This document shows, piece after piece, positions 34,488 through 44,488 of a stretch of 64,000 nt of DNA (within the stretch, counting starts at the first letter, position 1; each line of letters opens with the position of its first letter). Source of the DNA: Mycoplasmopsis mucosicanis (GTDB lineage: Bacteria; Bacillota_I; Bacilli_A; Mycoplasmatales; Metamycoplasmataceae); assembly GCF_006546935.1 (NCBI RefSeq), contig NZ_SMDN01000002.1:31205-95204 (forward strand). Reading direction: 5' to 3'. A program made the translations under genes and the position numbers. Below the pieces are notes generated by a model. That model was not told the origin of the DNA and searched no databases. It saw only the letters and a program-made list of their open reading frames with translations.

Positions 34488-35486
34488 ATGTGTAAAAAAT
34501 TAGTAGTTTGAGACTTATTTGGCGGAGGACAAAATAGTGTTTATAACACAATAACTGAATACAATTTAGAAGAGTTTTTTGATGTTTATACCTTTGATGT
34601 CACTGAACCAACTAGAGAAAAACACATTAAAATAGACCTTTCGCAAGCAAATATCACTCAATTAATGTCAAAGTATCCTAAACCCGATATTATTTTAGCC
34701 TCGCCACTATGTCAATCATTTTCATGTGTTTTAAATATGAAAGGCGGAGGCACTTGTTTTTGGAAGTATGCTGATGAGTCTCGTAGTAAATTAATAGAGC
34801 GTTCAGTTGAAGAGTTTGAAAGTCTAAAAGGTGGCTTTACAAAGAATTTAAAAGCAGATGTGCAACTCTTTATTAAACGTTTAGGTCAAAGATGTATTGA
34901 TAACACTATTGAGTTAATTAATAATTACCAACCTAAGTATTGATATATTGAAAACCCTAAGCACTCTTTAATGTGAAAGTATATTAAATATAATCGAAGT
35001 GATTTTTATAATGCTTCATTATTTCTTAATGAAGCATCATTAGGCAAATATGGATTTTTGACAACTAAACCAACAATTTTTCTTTCAAATATTAATATCA
35101 AACTTGAAAAAGGTAAAATTGAGCCTCCATATTATGTTGATGTGATTGATGGCAAGAAATATTATGTCTTAAAAGATAATCCACAAACTCGAGTTGATTA
35201 TTCATTAGATAGTAGAATGCTTGGTTTAGCATCAATTAAAAAAATGATAAAAGCACGAAATGCTAAATCTGGCATGGGTGCTATGGACTTTGTAATGCGT
35301 AGTCAAGGTGCATACACTCAAAAGAATAAAATGGTTAATGAACAACTTTCAGAAGCTGGTCCTGCAAGTGCTATTCCACATAAATTAATTTATGCAATAT
35401 TGCAAGCATTTCTTGATGAATACAACAAGACAAATACACCACTTTCTCAAAGTTTTGTTGGTGTTTCTAAGACTGTTGCTAAGTAA
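34488..35486 (+). CDS. orphan C5-type DNA methyltransferase
   Basis: 332 residues from ATG 34488 (GAAAGGA site before it; an in-frame ATG at 34470 lacks one). Motif I is VVWDLFGGGQNS, motif IV is ILASPLCQSFS, and WYIENPKHSLMWKYI matches motif VI of phage-type cytosine methyltransferases. The usual PPC before the catalytic Cys is PLC here; the Cys itself is kept. No restriction endonuclease adjoins it. The TGA Trp codons fit the host code. It sits between terminators in the accessory zone, consistent with acquisition. Target specificity cannot be read from sequence. Confidence 0.75.
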
Positions 35487-35525
35487 ATTGTGTGCATTTT
35501 AAACTCATGCTTCATTTTTGAACCT

Positions 35526-35556
35526 ATTACACAAATATCTGTGTAATGGTTTTTTT
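35526..35556 (+). terminator. terminator after the methyltransferase gene
   Basis: 8-bp stem ATTACACA / TGTGTAAT with a 6-base loop, then GG and seven T residues. Confidence 0.85.
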
Positions 35557-35568
35557 AAGTTTCTGAGT

Positions 35569-35628
35569 AAAAAACAAAAAGTGTAAAATTGACTGTTATT
35601 TTTAGTCATAATACACTTTTTGTTTTTT
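35569..35628. terminator. second hairpin, bidirectional terminator type
   Basis: 16-bp stem AAAAAACAAAAAGTGT / ACACTTTTTGTTTTTT enclosing a smaller TGACT / AGTCA stem. Confidence 0.75.
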
Positions 35629-36071
35629 GCTATATACAATTTTTTACAATTTCTAAAATTTATTATACGTTTCTTCATTACTTTTATTAATAGTGGTGTC
35701 AATAAATCTTTCTTCAATTATTTTTGCAATTCTTAATAAAGCAATAGATATGTGTAGCAACCAAATCTTTAAATATTAAAAATCAATGTAAATTGATTAT
35801 TTTGTTGTTGATTTTTATCAAAAATAACGTTTTAATGAATGCTTCTGCATTTTTGCATAAAATTATGCATATTAAATTTACTGGAGATGCACTTTTCCGT
35901 TTTTACTAAAAAAACAGTAAAACTCATTTATAATTTTTAAATAAAAGGTATTGATTGAGAAAAGCAAAATCAAAATGGTGAAAGATGAAGACAGTATGAG
36001 ACTTAATTTGAGTGATATATTAAGTTTAAAAACCAGAGAATGGAAAATATAAAATAGAAAAGAAATTAATT
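35629..36071. other. gene-poor stretch with possible remnants
   Basis: No intact gene. On the minus strand a frame reading LHISIALLRIAKIIEERFID… stops at about 35657; it vaguely resembles a transposase C terminus, without proof. On the plus strand 35975-36052 encodes a 25-residue frame ending LSLKTREWKI, which recalls the start of HsdS-type specificity proteins and may be a fragment. Both calls are weak. The promoter of the following gene pair must lie at about 35900-36050. Confidence 0.3.
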
Positions 36072-36497
36072 ATGGCTACTACATTATATCCAAGAACAAT
36101 ATTACAAACATCGTATAAAAATTACTTATCTAAATATCATTCACTTAATTTATATTTAGATGATAAAAATAATTATGCAGACTGACACCATATCAATATG
36201 TTTTATTCAAATAAACCGAATCAAATTATAGATTTAAGTTTTGATAAATATAATTTAGGCAAAAAAGGTATTTTAAAAAGAAAACTAACTATTTTTGATA
36301 AAGAAACAATATACTATGTTGCTTCATATGCTAGAGCAATGTTTGAATGATTACACGATTTTAGCACATTGAGAATTTATGATATAAAAGAATTAATGTT
36401 TGAAAAGCCAATCTTAAAAGAACTTTTACATTACTTTCAATTACATAATTGTAATTTGTGCAAGCAATATTTGGAGTGTAAGAGTCAATGGGATTAA
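36072..36497 (+). CDS. unrecognised partner of an AbiEii-type protein (putative antitoxin)
   Basis: 141 residues, with two TGA Trp codons, so it is not visible as one ORF under the standard code. It is rich in Tyr, Leu, Lys and Asn, contains YVASYARAMFEWLHDF, and ends with a Cys pair NCNLCKQYLEC. It overlaps the next gene by 10 bases, as antitoxin-toxin pairs do. I see no winged-helix AbiEi signature, so its role as the antitoxin is inferred from position only. Weak ribosome site (AGAAAAGAAA). Confidence 0.6.
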
Positions 36498-37141
36498 CAT
36501 TAAATCAAATTAATCATATAAAATTAATTAAAGAAGTATTAAACATTATTCCAGATAACTATGTTTTGAAAGGTGGAACCGCTTTATTATTAGATTATCG
36601 ATTGAACAGATTTAGTGAAGATATCGACCTTGATTATTTAATTAATAATAAACAACAAAATAATTTAAAAAATTCTTTAATTAAGTTTTGTAATCAAAAC
36701 AAGTATCAATATTACATTAAAAAAGATACCGAAAGTGTATTGAGGTTTATTATTAAATATGAAAATAAAACTCTAAAAATTGAGTCATCAAGTCGAGATA
36801 TCGTTAGCGAAAATGATTATCATCAATCGCTAAATGGCAACTATAATGTATATAGTTTAAACTCACTAGCGCAAAAGAAACTAGATGCATTTTTGAATCG
36901 AGATAAGTTTAGAGATTTTTATGATATTAACTTTTTATTAACACAAAACATTTTTAATAACAACCAAATTAAGCAAATTGAAGAAAGGTTCAATAATAAA
37001 AGCGAAGAAATGTTTTTTCGAGAATTAAATGCCGACACAATATTAAAAGATAATGTTGATTTTGATAACTTTATTTTAAACTTTATTGAAAATTTAGATC
37101 AAAATAAACACAAAAATAAATTAAGAAGCATTAAAAAATAA
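36488..37141 (+). CDS. AbiEii-type nucleotidyltransferase (putative toxin)
   Basis: 217 residues. YVLKGGTALLLDYRLNRFSEDIDLDY (GG at 29-30; SEDIDLD at 43-49) is the nucleotidyltransferase core of AbiEii/type IV toxins: the GG(T/S) loop and the DxD metal pair. LNSLAQKKLDAFLNRDKFRDFYDI matches the later conserved K and RD.(Y/F)D segment. In characterised systems such enzymes block growth or phage by modifying tRNA or similar targets, and a partner neutralises them. Here it starts inside the upstream gene, supporting a two-gene module. Confidence 0.85.
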   Translation: MGLTLNQINHIKLIKEVLNIIPDNYVLKGGTALLLDYRLNRFSEDIDLDYLINNKQQNNLKNSLIKFCNQNKYQYYIKKDTESVLRFIIKYENKTLKIESSSRDIVSENDYHQSLNGNYNVYSLNSLAQKKLDAFLNRDKFRDFYDINFLLTQNIFNNNQIKQIEERFNNKSEEMFFRELNADTILKDNVDFDNFILNFIENLDQNKHKNKLRSIKK

Positions 37142-37185
37142 TAGTATCAAACTTATTCAAGGAGCAGACAAAATTCAGTATATAA

Positions 37186-37437
37186 GTTCATAAAGATAAC
37201 AATAATGAAATATATACTTTTAACCTTTATAACAAACAATGTATCATCGATTTAGCATCAGATATAGATGAATTATCCCGTGTTGTGAGATTAAACTCCA
37301 AAACTCATGCGAGTAAAGAAGTGCAAATAAAGCATTTATATCACAAAAATGACCTAATACATATGTATCAATTTGCCAAAACACAAACCAATAATTTAGA
37401 AGATCTAGCAATTTCAAAGTTTACTCCATTTGATTAA
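37186..37437 (+). pseudogene. decayed small ORF after the AbiEii gene
   Basis: A good AAGGAG site at 37159-37164 leads into a frame EQTKFSI-stop-VHKDNNNEIYTF…KFTPFD, ended by TAA at 37435-37437. A TAA (37183-37185) blocks the frame and there is no ATG after it until late, so it is probably a broken gene of about 90 codons. I recognise no family. It could have been a third gene of the AbiE-like module. Confidence 0.4.
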
Positions 37438-37439
37438 TT

Positions 37440-37475
37440 AAAAAGCCTAAAAGTTCTTTAACTTATAGGCTTTTT
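37440..37475. terminator. bidirectional terminator
   Basis: 10-bp stem AAAAAGCCTA / TAGGCTTTTT between convergent genes, 3 bases after the decayed ORF stop and 22 bases before the end of the minus gene. Confidence 0.85.
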
Positions 37476-37496
37476 TAGATGAAAACAGAATAGCGA

Positions 37497-38159
37497 TTAT
37501 TCATCTTGTTGTAGAAGTCTTTGAATAAGTTCTTTTTTTAACGATTTTATTGCTAAATATAAGTTTTCAATTTCTGTTAGCACATTTTGGTCATTATTGC
37601 GATTTTCAAGAATATCAAGAATGTAGGATTTACGTGCTCTATATTGGGTATTGTGTGCTAATTCTTGTTCTAAAAGGTCTTTGTGACAATAAAGAACTTT
37701 AGATGCTAGTCTATTTTCTTTAGGATTAAAGTATATTTCACTTAGTGAAATATATGGTGGAATATTATGTAAAAACCGACGCAAGTTGTTGTAAATTTCA
37801 TATAGATCTTGTGGTAAAAGTTCAAGATTTTTGTAAAAATCAACATTTTGATCATAGTATTTGCAAAAATCTTTGATACTTATTCGGTAGATTTGACCTA
37901 AGTCAATATAACTTTGCTTATAAGGCAAGCCTACTTCATAACTTTCAATTACAATTTCAGTGCGATGTTTGGTTCTTAAGTTGCCATGATGATCATGTGA
38001 ACCACGAGCTTTCACATAGTAAAGATCAGCATTGTGATTTTCGAAAATTATCACTGGATGAGCATCAATAACTCCCTCAAAGCGATCAAAAATCAAAGAT
38101 GGTTTTTGTGCTTCAAATACAAAACGTTGTTCAAGTTGTTTAAGATTTTCTTCGTTCAT
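37497..38159 (-). CDS. hypothetical protein, possibly PemK-like or ICE-type
   Basis: 220 residues with an AAGGAAC site. The first 110 residues (FEGVIDAHPVIIFENHNADLYYVKARGSHD…IDLGQIYRIS) read like the small barrel of PemK/MazF-type proteins (RPVlVl…yyv); the rest is helical and charged. I have the impression of the Mbov_0400-type proteins carried on mycoplasma integrative elements, but cannot confirm it. No other integrative-element genes are in the window. Its position beside the AbiE-like module and the methyltransferase fits a small defence/mobile cluster. Confidence 0.45.
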   Translation of the reverse strand: MNEENLKQLEQRFVFEAQKPSLIFDRFEGVIDAHPVIIFENHNADLYYVKARGSHDHHGNLRTKHRTEIVIESYEVGLPYKQSYIDLGQIYRISIKDFCKYYDQNVDFYKNLELLPQDLYEIYNNLRRFLHNIPPYISLSEIYFNPKENRLASKVLYCHKDLLEQELAHNTQYRARKSYILDILENRNNDQNVLTEIENLYLAIKSLKKELIQRLLQQDE

Positions 38160-38212
38160 ATTGTTCCTTATTCAATATTATAGACACAGAAGCTAAATGC
38201 AATACTCAATCT

Positions 38213-39070
38213 TTAGTTTTTGTTATTTTTAAAACTGATAATGCTACATAAAACTATGAATAGCGAACTAAAAATACTGCAATAAATTAATGATGCTCAT
38301 CAAGAGATATTGAGATTTGCAAGGGTAAATTTGAATTGGCTTGAGTAGTTGGCAAATTGACTTAAATCACTAAAAATTATGTATTTTAACAATGATGTAG
38401 TTTGCGTTGCGGGTATAAATGATGCTATAAATTGTAAAAATGATGGTAAAAAGCTTAGTGGTACAAATGCACCAATAAAGAATCCAATCACTGAACTTAA
38501 TGCTCCTGAAATTATTGAAAAAGTCGCCACATTTTTCAAGAAACTAAAAACAAAAGTGAAAAATGTTGAGTTCATAATGACTGAAAAAACAATTCATAGC
38601 ACAACAAAAAACACTTTTTTAGCACTAAACAATGCAAATGTTTTATCAAAAGCCATATAAATTAATAGAATAAAAAACAACACTAATGAGACAATTAAAT
38701 TAAGAATTATATTGACTAAAAGATAGCTTAATCTAATTGTTGAACTCTTTATTGGAGCCACAAGCAAATCGTTAAAGATTTTCTTTTCTGAGTCTTGCAC
38801 CATAAAAATTGAAAAGCTTATAGCACTTGTAAAGGATGTAATTCCAAGTAGGCCAACTAGTAAAGAAACATTAGTAAATTCGTGCAAAATCTGTGTAATA
38901 TTTGCACTAGTTTCTGCTGATTTTATTGAATTACTAAAAAGCTGACGACCAAAAAGGATAAAAATAACTACTGTAATTATTGGAGCAAAAAATGTTGAAT
39001 ATACACGCTTTTTATCATTGATAAAAAGCATTATATTTCTTTTAAGTAGCACATTTAACGTTCTAAACAT
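38213..39070 (-). CDS. ABC-2 type transporter permease
   Basis: 285 residues with six hydrophobic segments. VQDSEKKIFNDLLVAPIKSSTIRLSYL and the GALSSVIGFFIGAFVPLSFLPSFLQ segment fit the ABC-2 exporter family (DrrB/YadH-like). The ATG lies 8 bases inside the ATPase gene. With that gene it forms a two-component exporter; the upstream lipoprotein gene in the same unit is a possible substrate-binding or immunity partner. Substrate unknown. Confidence 0.85.
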
Positions 39071-39995
39071 TTATATTTTCCTTTCCTTTTGTTAGGTTTA
39101 AAAATACATCGTCCATTGTTCCTTTTTTGAGTTCGAAATTTACTAATGCATCAGGGTGTTTTATAATAAAGTTTTTTGCATCAATATATGTTTTAAAAAT
39201 TAGTGTATAGCAATTATTTTCATATACAAATTCAATGTTTTCTTCAGTACATATTTTTTCCAAAAGTACTGATTTTTGTGTATATTCGTAAATTTTAGTA
39301 TGACTAAATCTTTTTAATTCGCTAGGCGTTCCTTGCGCTAATTTTACTCCCTTATCAATAATGATTGCATAGTCACAATTGTTTGCTTCCTCCATATAAT
39401 GTGTGGTCAAAATAATGCTTAATTCAAAACGATTTTTGAGTTCTAACAGTGTATCTCAGACAAGTTTACGGCTTTGCGGGTCTAGGCCAGTTGTTGGCTC
39501 ATCTAAAAAGAGAATTTTAGGCCGATGAAGCAATGCACGAGCAATATCGACACGTCTTTTTTGTCCACCGCTCAATGATTTATATTTGTTTTTCAGTAAA
39601 TCATTAAGTCTAAATTTCTCAACTACATCATTGAGCAACTCTTTAGGCTTAACATCTTTAAATTTTTTGTGATATAGAGATGCACGTAGAAGCAAATTTT
39701 GATAAACGCTTAGGTTATCATCTAGAATAGAATCTTGAAAAACAACTCCAATTTTTTGCTTAATAGATTCAAAGTCGTTTGAAGCATCAATGACTTCACC
39801 ATCTATTTCAATATGACCACTATCTTTACTTAATAAACCTAGTAAGATGTTTAATGTTGTACTTTTTCCAGCGCCATTAACACCTAAAAAACCATATAAT
39901 TGGCCTTCCTGAACCTTCAATGACAAATTATCTAGCACTTTTTTGGTATTAAATGACTTGCATAAATCTTTGATTTGTAAAATATATTTTTTCAT
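39063..39995 (-). CDS. ABC transporter ATP-binding protein (ABC-2 exporter)
   Basis: 310 residues. Walker A GVNGAGKST, Q-loop VVFQDSILDDNLSVYQNL, signature KSLSGGQKRRVDIARAL, Walker B ILFLDEPTTGLD and the switch His in LTTHYMEEA are all present. The DrrA-like C-terminal region ends MDDVFLNLTKGK, typical of ABC-2 drug/polyketide or bacteriocin exporters. It starts 2 bases after the stop of the large lipoprotein gene. A copy of the dispersed motif (39266-39296) lies within its C-terminal codons. Confidence 0.93.
39266..39296 (+). repeat. dispersed motif copy inside the ABC ATPase gene
   Basis: GTACTGATTTTTGTGTATAT followed by TCGTAAATTTT; read on the minus strand it encodes KIYEYTQKSV. One of the coding copies. 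Confidence 0.55.
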
Positions 39996-39997
39996 AA

Positions 39998-42964
39998 TTA
40001 ATTAACAAGCAATTTGAATGTAATGTAATTTCCATTGACTACTGTATCTTTTTGTTCAGTAGAATTTAGAGTATATGATGGCTTAATATACATTTTTATC
40101 ACTATGAACTTGTTATCTCCTAAAATTTCTTTTGAAATACTATAGATATTGAATTTTCAGTATTCATCCATTATTGGTGGATCATAATCATTTTGTGTAA
40201 TATTGATTAATCTATCTATAAATTTATTCATGTTGCTCAATGACAATAATTTATCTCACTTTTTAGCATCATCATTTATGTTTTTTACTTGATCAATAAT
40301 TTGTTCAATACTCAATTTAAGATCTTTTTTTATGCCAAACTCACTATTAAAACTTAAAAAATTATTATTATATTCATGAGGCAGACTTTTATTTAAAAGG
40401 TCAAAAAGGTCTTTTGAGTTTTTGTTGTTGTAATTGTTATATCCACCAAGTCATAAATGTTTTATTTCATTAGCGTGTTTATTATCAAGATTTGTTGTAT
40501 CAAACCAAAATAATAATTTATATTGCATATAACCTAACGCAGCATATGGAGTAGTTTTTGGATTTCCTATTCCTTGTTCTTTGTCGTGAAATTTAGCAAT
40601 CAAAATTTTGAATTTTGAATTTTTTGTGTTGATTAAACTTTCGTCTATGTCTATAAAATCACTCAATTTTAAGTCATTTATGTCAATAATTGAAGAACTT
40701 TTTCCACCTAATGATGCATCCAAATCATTGCTGATATACTCACGACCACTAAACGCTTCATCGAAATCTTTAGTTGATTTAGTTTTACCTTTTTCACTAA
40801 TTTTTATAAAATTCGCAAAGTATTTGAGGTTATTTTTGTTATCAATAATTCATTGTTTTGAGTATAAATTGTTTATTTTTACTGATTTTGTAGTTGAAAA
40901 ATTTGAACCACTTTTGAGTTTAAAGCTCAATGTTAAGTCACCATTAAGCTCATCAATATTGCTTCATTTAATATCGCTAAGTTCAACATCATACTCATCT
41001 AAATTGTAATTTTTTAGATCTAGATTGCTAATAAAAAGCAAATCATTGATATTTTTAATCTTTTCAATAATATTGAGTGCTCAATACTTTTTATTCAGTG
41101 TAATATCAGTGAATGAAGAAGACAACTTATTGAGTTCATACTCACTTAATATTTTTCCCGTTGTACTCATTTTTGAGTATATTTGGTAATTTTTGTCGAT
41201 GCTAAAATTATTAGATAATAGAGACTTAATTGAATAAGAATTACTAAATTGAGGAATATTAAAAATGTATTCAATTTCATTTGTATCAAGATTTTTATTA
41301 ACTAAATCAAGTGTAATCAATGAAGCATCATCATCATTTTTTATTATTAATTTAGGTTCTTGATATTTAACAACAAAATCACTTTTTTCACTTTTGTCTA
41401 ATGCAATTTTAATTTTTATTGATGCATTATTATTTATTTTTTCATGACTAATACGTTTAATTTCAATTTCATTTTTTGTTTTTGAGACTAAATCAATAAA
41501 ATTGTTCTCATTATTGTCGCTAGCATAAATAGTTGTATTGTTTAGTAATACATTATCTATAAAATACCTATCATTATCTATAAAATTATTAAGATATCCT
41601 ACTCATTTATGCAGTGTTTTGTTATACTCAAGATTAATCGTTGAAAATCAACCTTTTGTTGATTTTAGATGCACTTTTACTGAATTTTTTTCATTATTTT
41701 GCTCATTTAAAGAGAGTGAAACCTGTAATTTATCATTGATCTTTTCTAGTTTTAAATTGTTAAATTGAGTTGAATTATTGTGTGTATCAATAATAGCATT
41801 TATTCATTTAGGCAAATTTATATTTTTTGTGTTCTTGCTTTGAATTTCTTGAAAAATCAAGCTCTTAACTTCATATGTTTTGTTTGCTAAAAAGCCTTCT
41901 GAAAAGTTATCTACGCTGTTTCCATAGTCATTTTCTTCATCGTCTTCGTCTAAAATATCGGCTTTAATATTAATTAATTTAGTATTTGGTCTGCTCGTTA
42001 TCTTGTGTCCATTATTAACAAAAAATTCTTTATTTGAAGCTTTATCAACACTTTTTACTATCACATCATATTTTTTACTTTCATCTAAACTTAGGTTAGC
42101 AATTTCAAAATTCATATCGACATTATGCTGAGTTGAAAAAATATTTTTGTACTCAAAATTTATAATTTTGAGTACATTATCTTCTTTTGCTGTGGTGAAT
42201 GTTTTTGAGTAGTTTTCAATATTTAACTCTTTATTATTGAGATATATTTGCTCTATTGCATATGTATGATTGCTCTTTAGATTTGATAATTTAAAGTTTA
42301 AATCAGGCGAATTAGCCTCATAGTTTTCTATAGTTTTTTCAAATTTGCTACCTGCGTTATCTCTATATTTTATTAAGAAGTCCTTTTTGTTGATATCGGA
42401 TAACTCATAAGAAGAGAATGTAAGTTTAATATTAACCGAATAAGGTAAAAAATCAGTATATTCTATTGAAGATATTGCAAAATTATCATCTTTTTGCTCA
42501 TTTGAAGCATCATTAATAACATCCTTATTACCGTTTTGCTTTGATGACTCATCAATTTTTGGTGGAAGTTTTTCTTCAATTATCTGTTTTGTTTTGAATG
42601 ACTTATTAAAAGAAGCAATATTGAGTTCAACATTATCAATTTTTAGCGATTCAAGCAATATTTGTGTGTTTGCAGGCAAAGTTGACAAGTCAAAAATGAT
42701 TTTATTTTGCTCATGTTCAAATTTATTTAGAATATGACTTTTTAGGCCATCATTGTATTTTAATGATGCTTTTTTAATGTTAATTGACTCGTTCAATGTT
42801 ATAACGATGCTTGCACTATGCTCTCTTATATTGATTACATTTAGATCTCTAACTTTAATGTTATGATTACTTACTATATTTATATTGCAACTAGTTTGTA
42901 ATGCAATAGATGTTGATAGCAATGAAAAAATAAGTCAATAATTAAACTTTCTTGTTCTCTTCAT
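39998..42964 (-). CDS. large lipoprotein with repeated beta-type modules
   Basis: 988 residues in one frame (gaps checked; TGA is Trp). MKRTRKFNYWLIFSLL leads to a lipobox, IALQTSC, so the protein is lipid-anchored. The body repeats units in which a VNIKLTFSSYEL-like strand pattern is followed by FKLSNLKSNHTYAIEQI or LDESKKYDVIVKSV; this is the same style of fibronectin-like module as the 2430-residue protein. It is the first gene of a unit with the ABC ATPase and permease (2-base gap), which is unusual for an adhesin and hints at a linked function or simply read-through. A motif copy lies inside at 41163-41194. Confidence 0.8.
41163..41194 (+). repeat. dispersed motif copy inside the large lipoprotein gene
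   Basis: GTACTCATTTTTGAGTATAT followed by TTGGTAATTTTT: close to the full consensus although fully within coding sequence (minus strand reads NYQIYSKMST). Confidence 0.75.
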
Positions 42965-43172
42965 TTATCTATATTTTACACATTAATAATTTGTTTTAGA
43001 AGCAAACAAGTATATTCATAAATTTTCAACAAAATATAATAATGCTATATAAGTTTAAATATTCAGTAGCAAATGTGGTTTATCTTATGCAAAAAATTAA
43101 AATATAGCAGATTTAATATGCTAAAAGACTTCAAAAAGTGCATAGAAAAAATATCTGATATAGAATTGAATT

Positions 43173-44480
43173 ATGCGAAAAGGAATAAGAAAAACACTCT
43201 TGAGCCTCTGTGTTGTAGGCTCAACTGCAGGGGTTATTACTAGTGTTTATATCTTAAATAACCGCTCAATTGACAATACCAAATCAATAGATAATCAACT
43301 CTCTAACAGTGCAAAAAATATACAAGAGTCTAAAAAAATTCAAAAGAACAATCTAGTAGATGTTGCAAAAAACCGTTTTGCTCTTTCTAGTCAGCTTAAT
43401 CATTTATCAACAATTAAAACAGATGTTGATAAAGATATTCACACAGAATCAAAAACTAATACAACTGAAAAAAAATCGGAATTTGACAAAACAAAACATA
43501 AGTTAGAAACATTAAAGAACACTGAAACATCAACTAACACTGCGTTGAGTCAAATAAATGAAGATATAAAACAACTTGAACAACAAAAAAATGATTTAGA
43601 AGCCAAGTTAGATAAAGCAATTAAAACTAAAGAACAAGAAGAAAAGTCTCTTAGTTCGATAAACGAACAATTAAATAGAATTCGCAATGAATTGAGTGAT
43701 ACTGATAAAAAATTGCAAGACATTGAAAAATCGCTTGATAGAGCAACTCAAGAACTAGAAAAAAGAAAAAAAGAAATTCAAAATAGAGATGAAGAATTAA
43801 AAAACTCAAATAATTCATTAGAGCAAGCAGAAGAGAATAAAGTCGATCTTGAAAGAGAACTTAATGATGCAAGTTCATTTTTGCAACAAAAAAATGATGA
43901 ACTTAAACAAAAAGAGAAAGAAAAACAACAAGCAAGCGAAGACTTACAACGTGCAAAAGAATTACAAAATGAAGCAAGTCAACAAGCAGACAAAGCAGAT
44001 AAAAATTTAAAAGAAAAAAATGAAACTAAAACTAGATTAGAAGAAGAATTAAAGAAACTTAGCAGTGAAAAAACCGAATTAGAAAGACAACTTACAGATG
44101 CTAAAGATAAAGTTGGCGAATTAGAAACACAAAAAACAGAAGCTGAAAACAAACTTAAGGAAGCTGAACAACTCGTTGGTCAAACAACAGAAGAAGCGAA
44201 ACAAAAAGCACAAGAATATGAGCAAGCAGAATCTGCATTACAAAGCGCAAATAAAAATGCTACTGATGCAGAAGGTAAACTTGATCAAGCAAATAAGGAA
44301 TTAACAAAGGCTCAAGAAACAGAAAAAACCAAAAAAGTTAATCATGATAATGCTAATTCAGATAAAGAAAAAGCTCAAAAAATTGCAGATGCTGCAAAGA
44401 GTGATCTTGCTGAAAAACGAAGAACTGTTGATGAAAAAACAACGGAAAAACAACAGACATTAGAAAAAAGAAAACTCTAG
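43173..44480 (+). CDS. coiled-coil surface protein, 5' part of a frameshifted gene
   Basis: 435 residues ending at TAG 44478-44480. An N-terminal signal/anchor (MRKGIRKTLLSLCVVGSTAG…) is followed by an almost pure coiled coil of Glu, Lys, Gln and Asn heptads with no Trp or Pro. The TAG interrupts the coil; one frame over, the same coil continues at once (KKKTLENEVQEFSKQ) to 46186. One extra base near the A6 run (44464-44469) would join the two into about 1000 residues. This is thus a recent frameshift, a phase-variable gene or a decoding event. The function is unknown; a fibrous surface protein is likely. Confidence 0.75.
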   Translation: MRKGIRKTLLSLCVVGSTAGVITSVYILNNRSIDNTKSIDNQLSNSAKNIQESKKIQKNNLVDVAKNRFALSSQLNHLSTIKTDVDKDIHTESKTNTTEKKSEFDKTKHKLETLKNTETSTNTALSQINEDIKQLEQQKNDLEAKLDKAIKTKEQEEKSLSSINEQLNRIRNELSDTDKKLQDIEKSLDRATQELEKRKKEIQNRDEELKNSNNSLEQAEENKVDLERELNDASSFLQQKNDELKQKEKEKQQASEDLQRAKELQNEASQQADKADKNLKEKNETKTRLEEELKKLSSEKTELERQLTDAKDKVGELETQKTEAENKLKEAEQLVGQTTEEAKQKAQEYEQAESALQSANKNATDAEGKLDQANKELTKAQETEKTKKVNHDNANSDKEKAQKIADAAKSDLAEKRRTVDEKTTEKQQTLEKRKL

Positions 44481-44488
44481 AAAATGAA

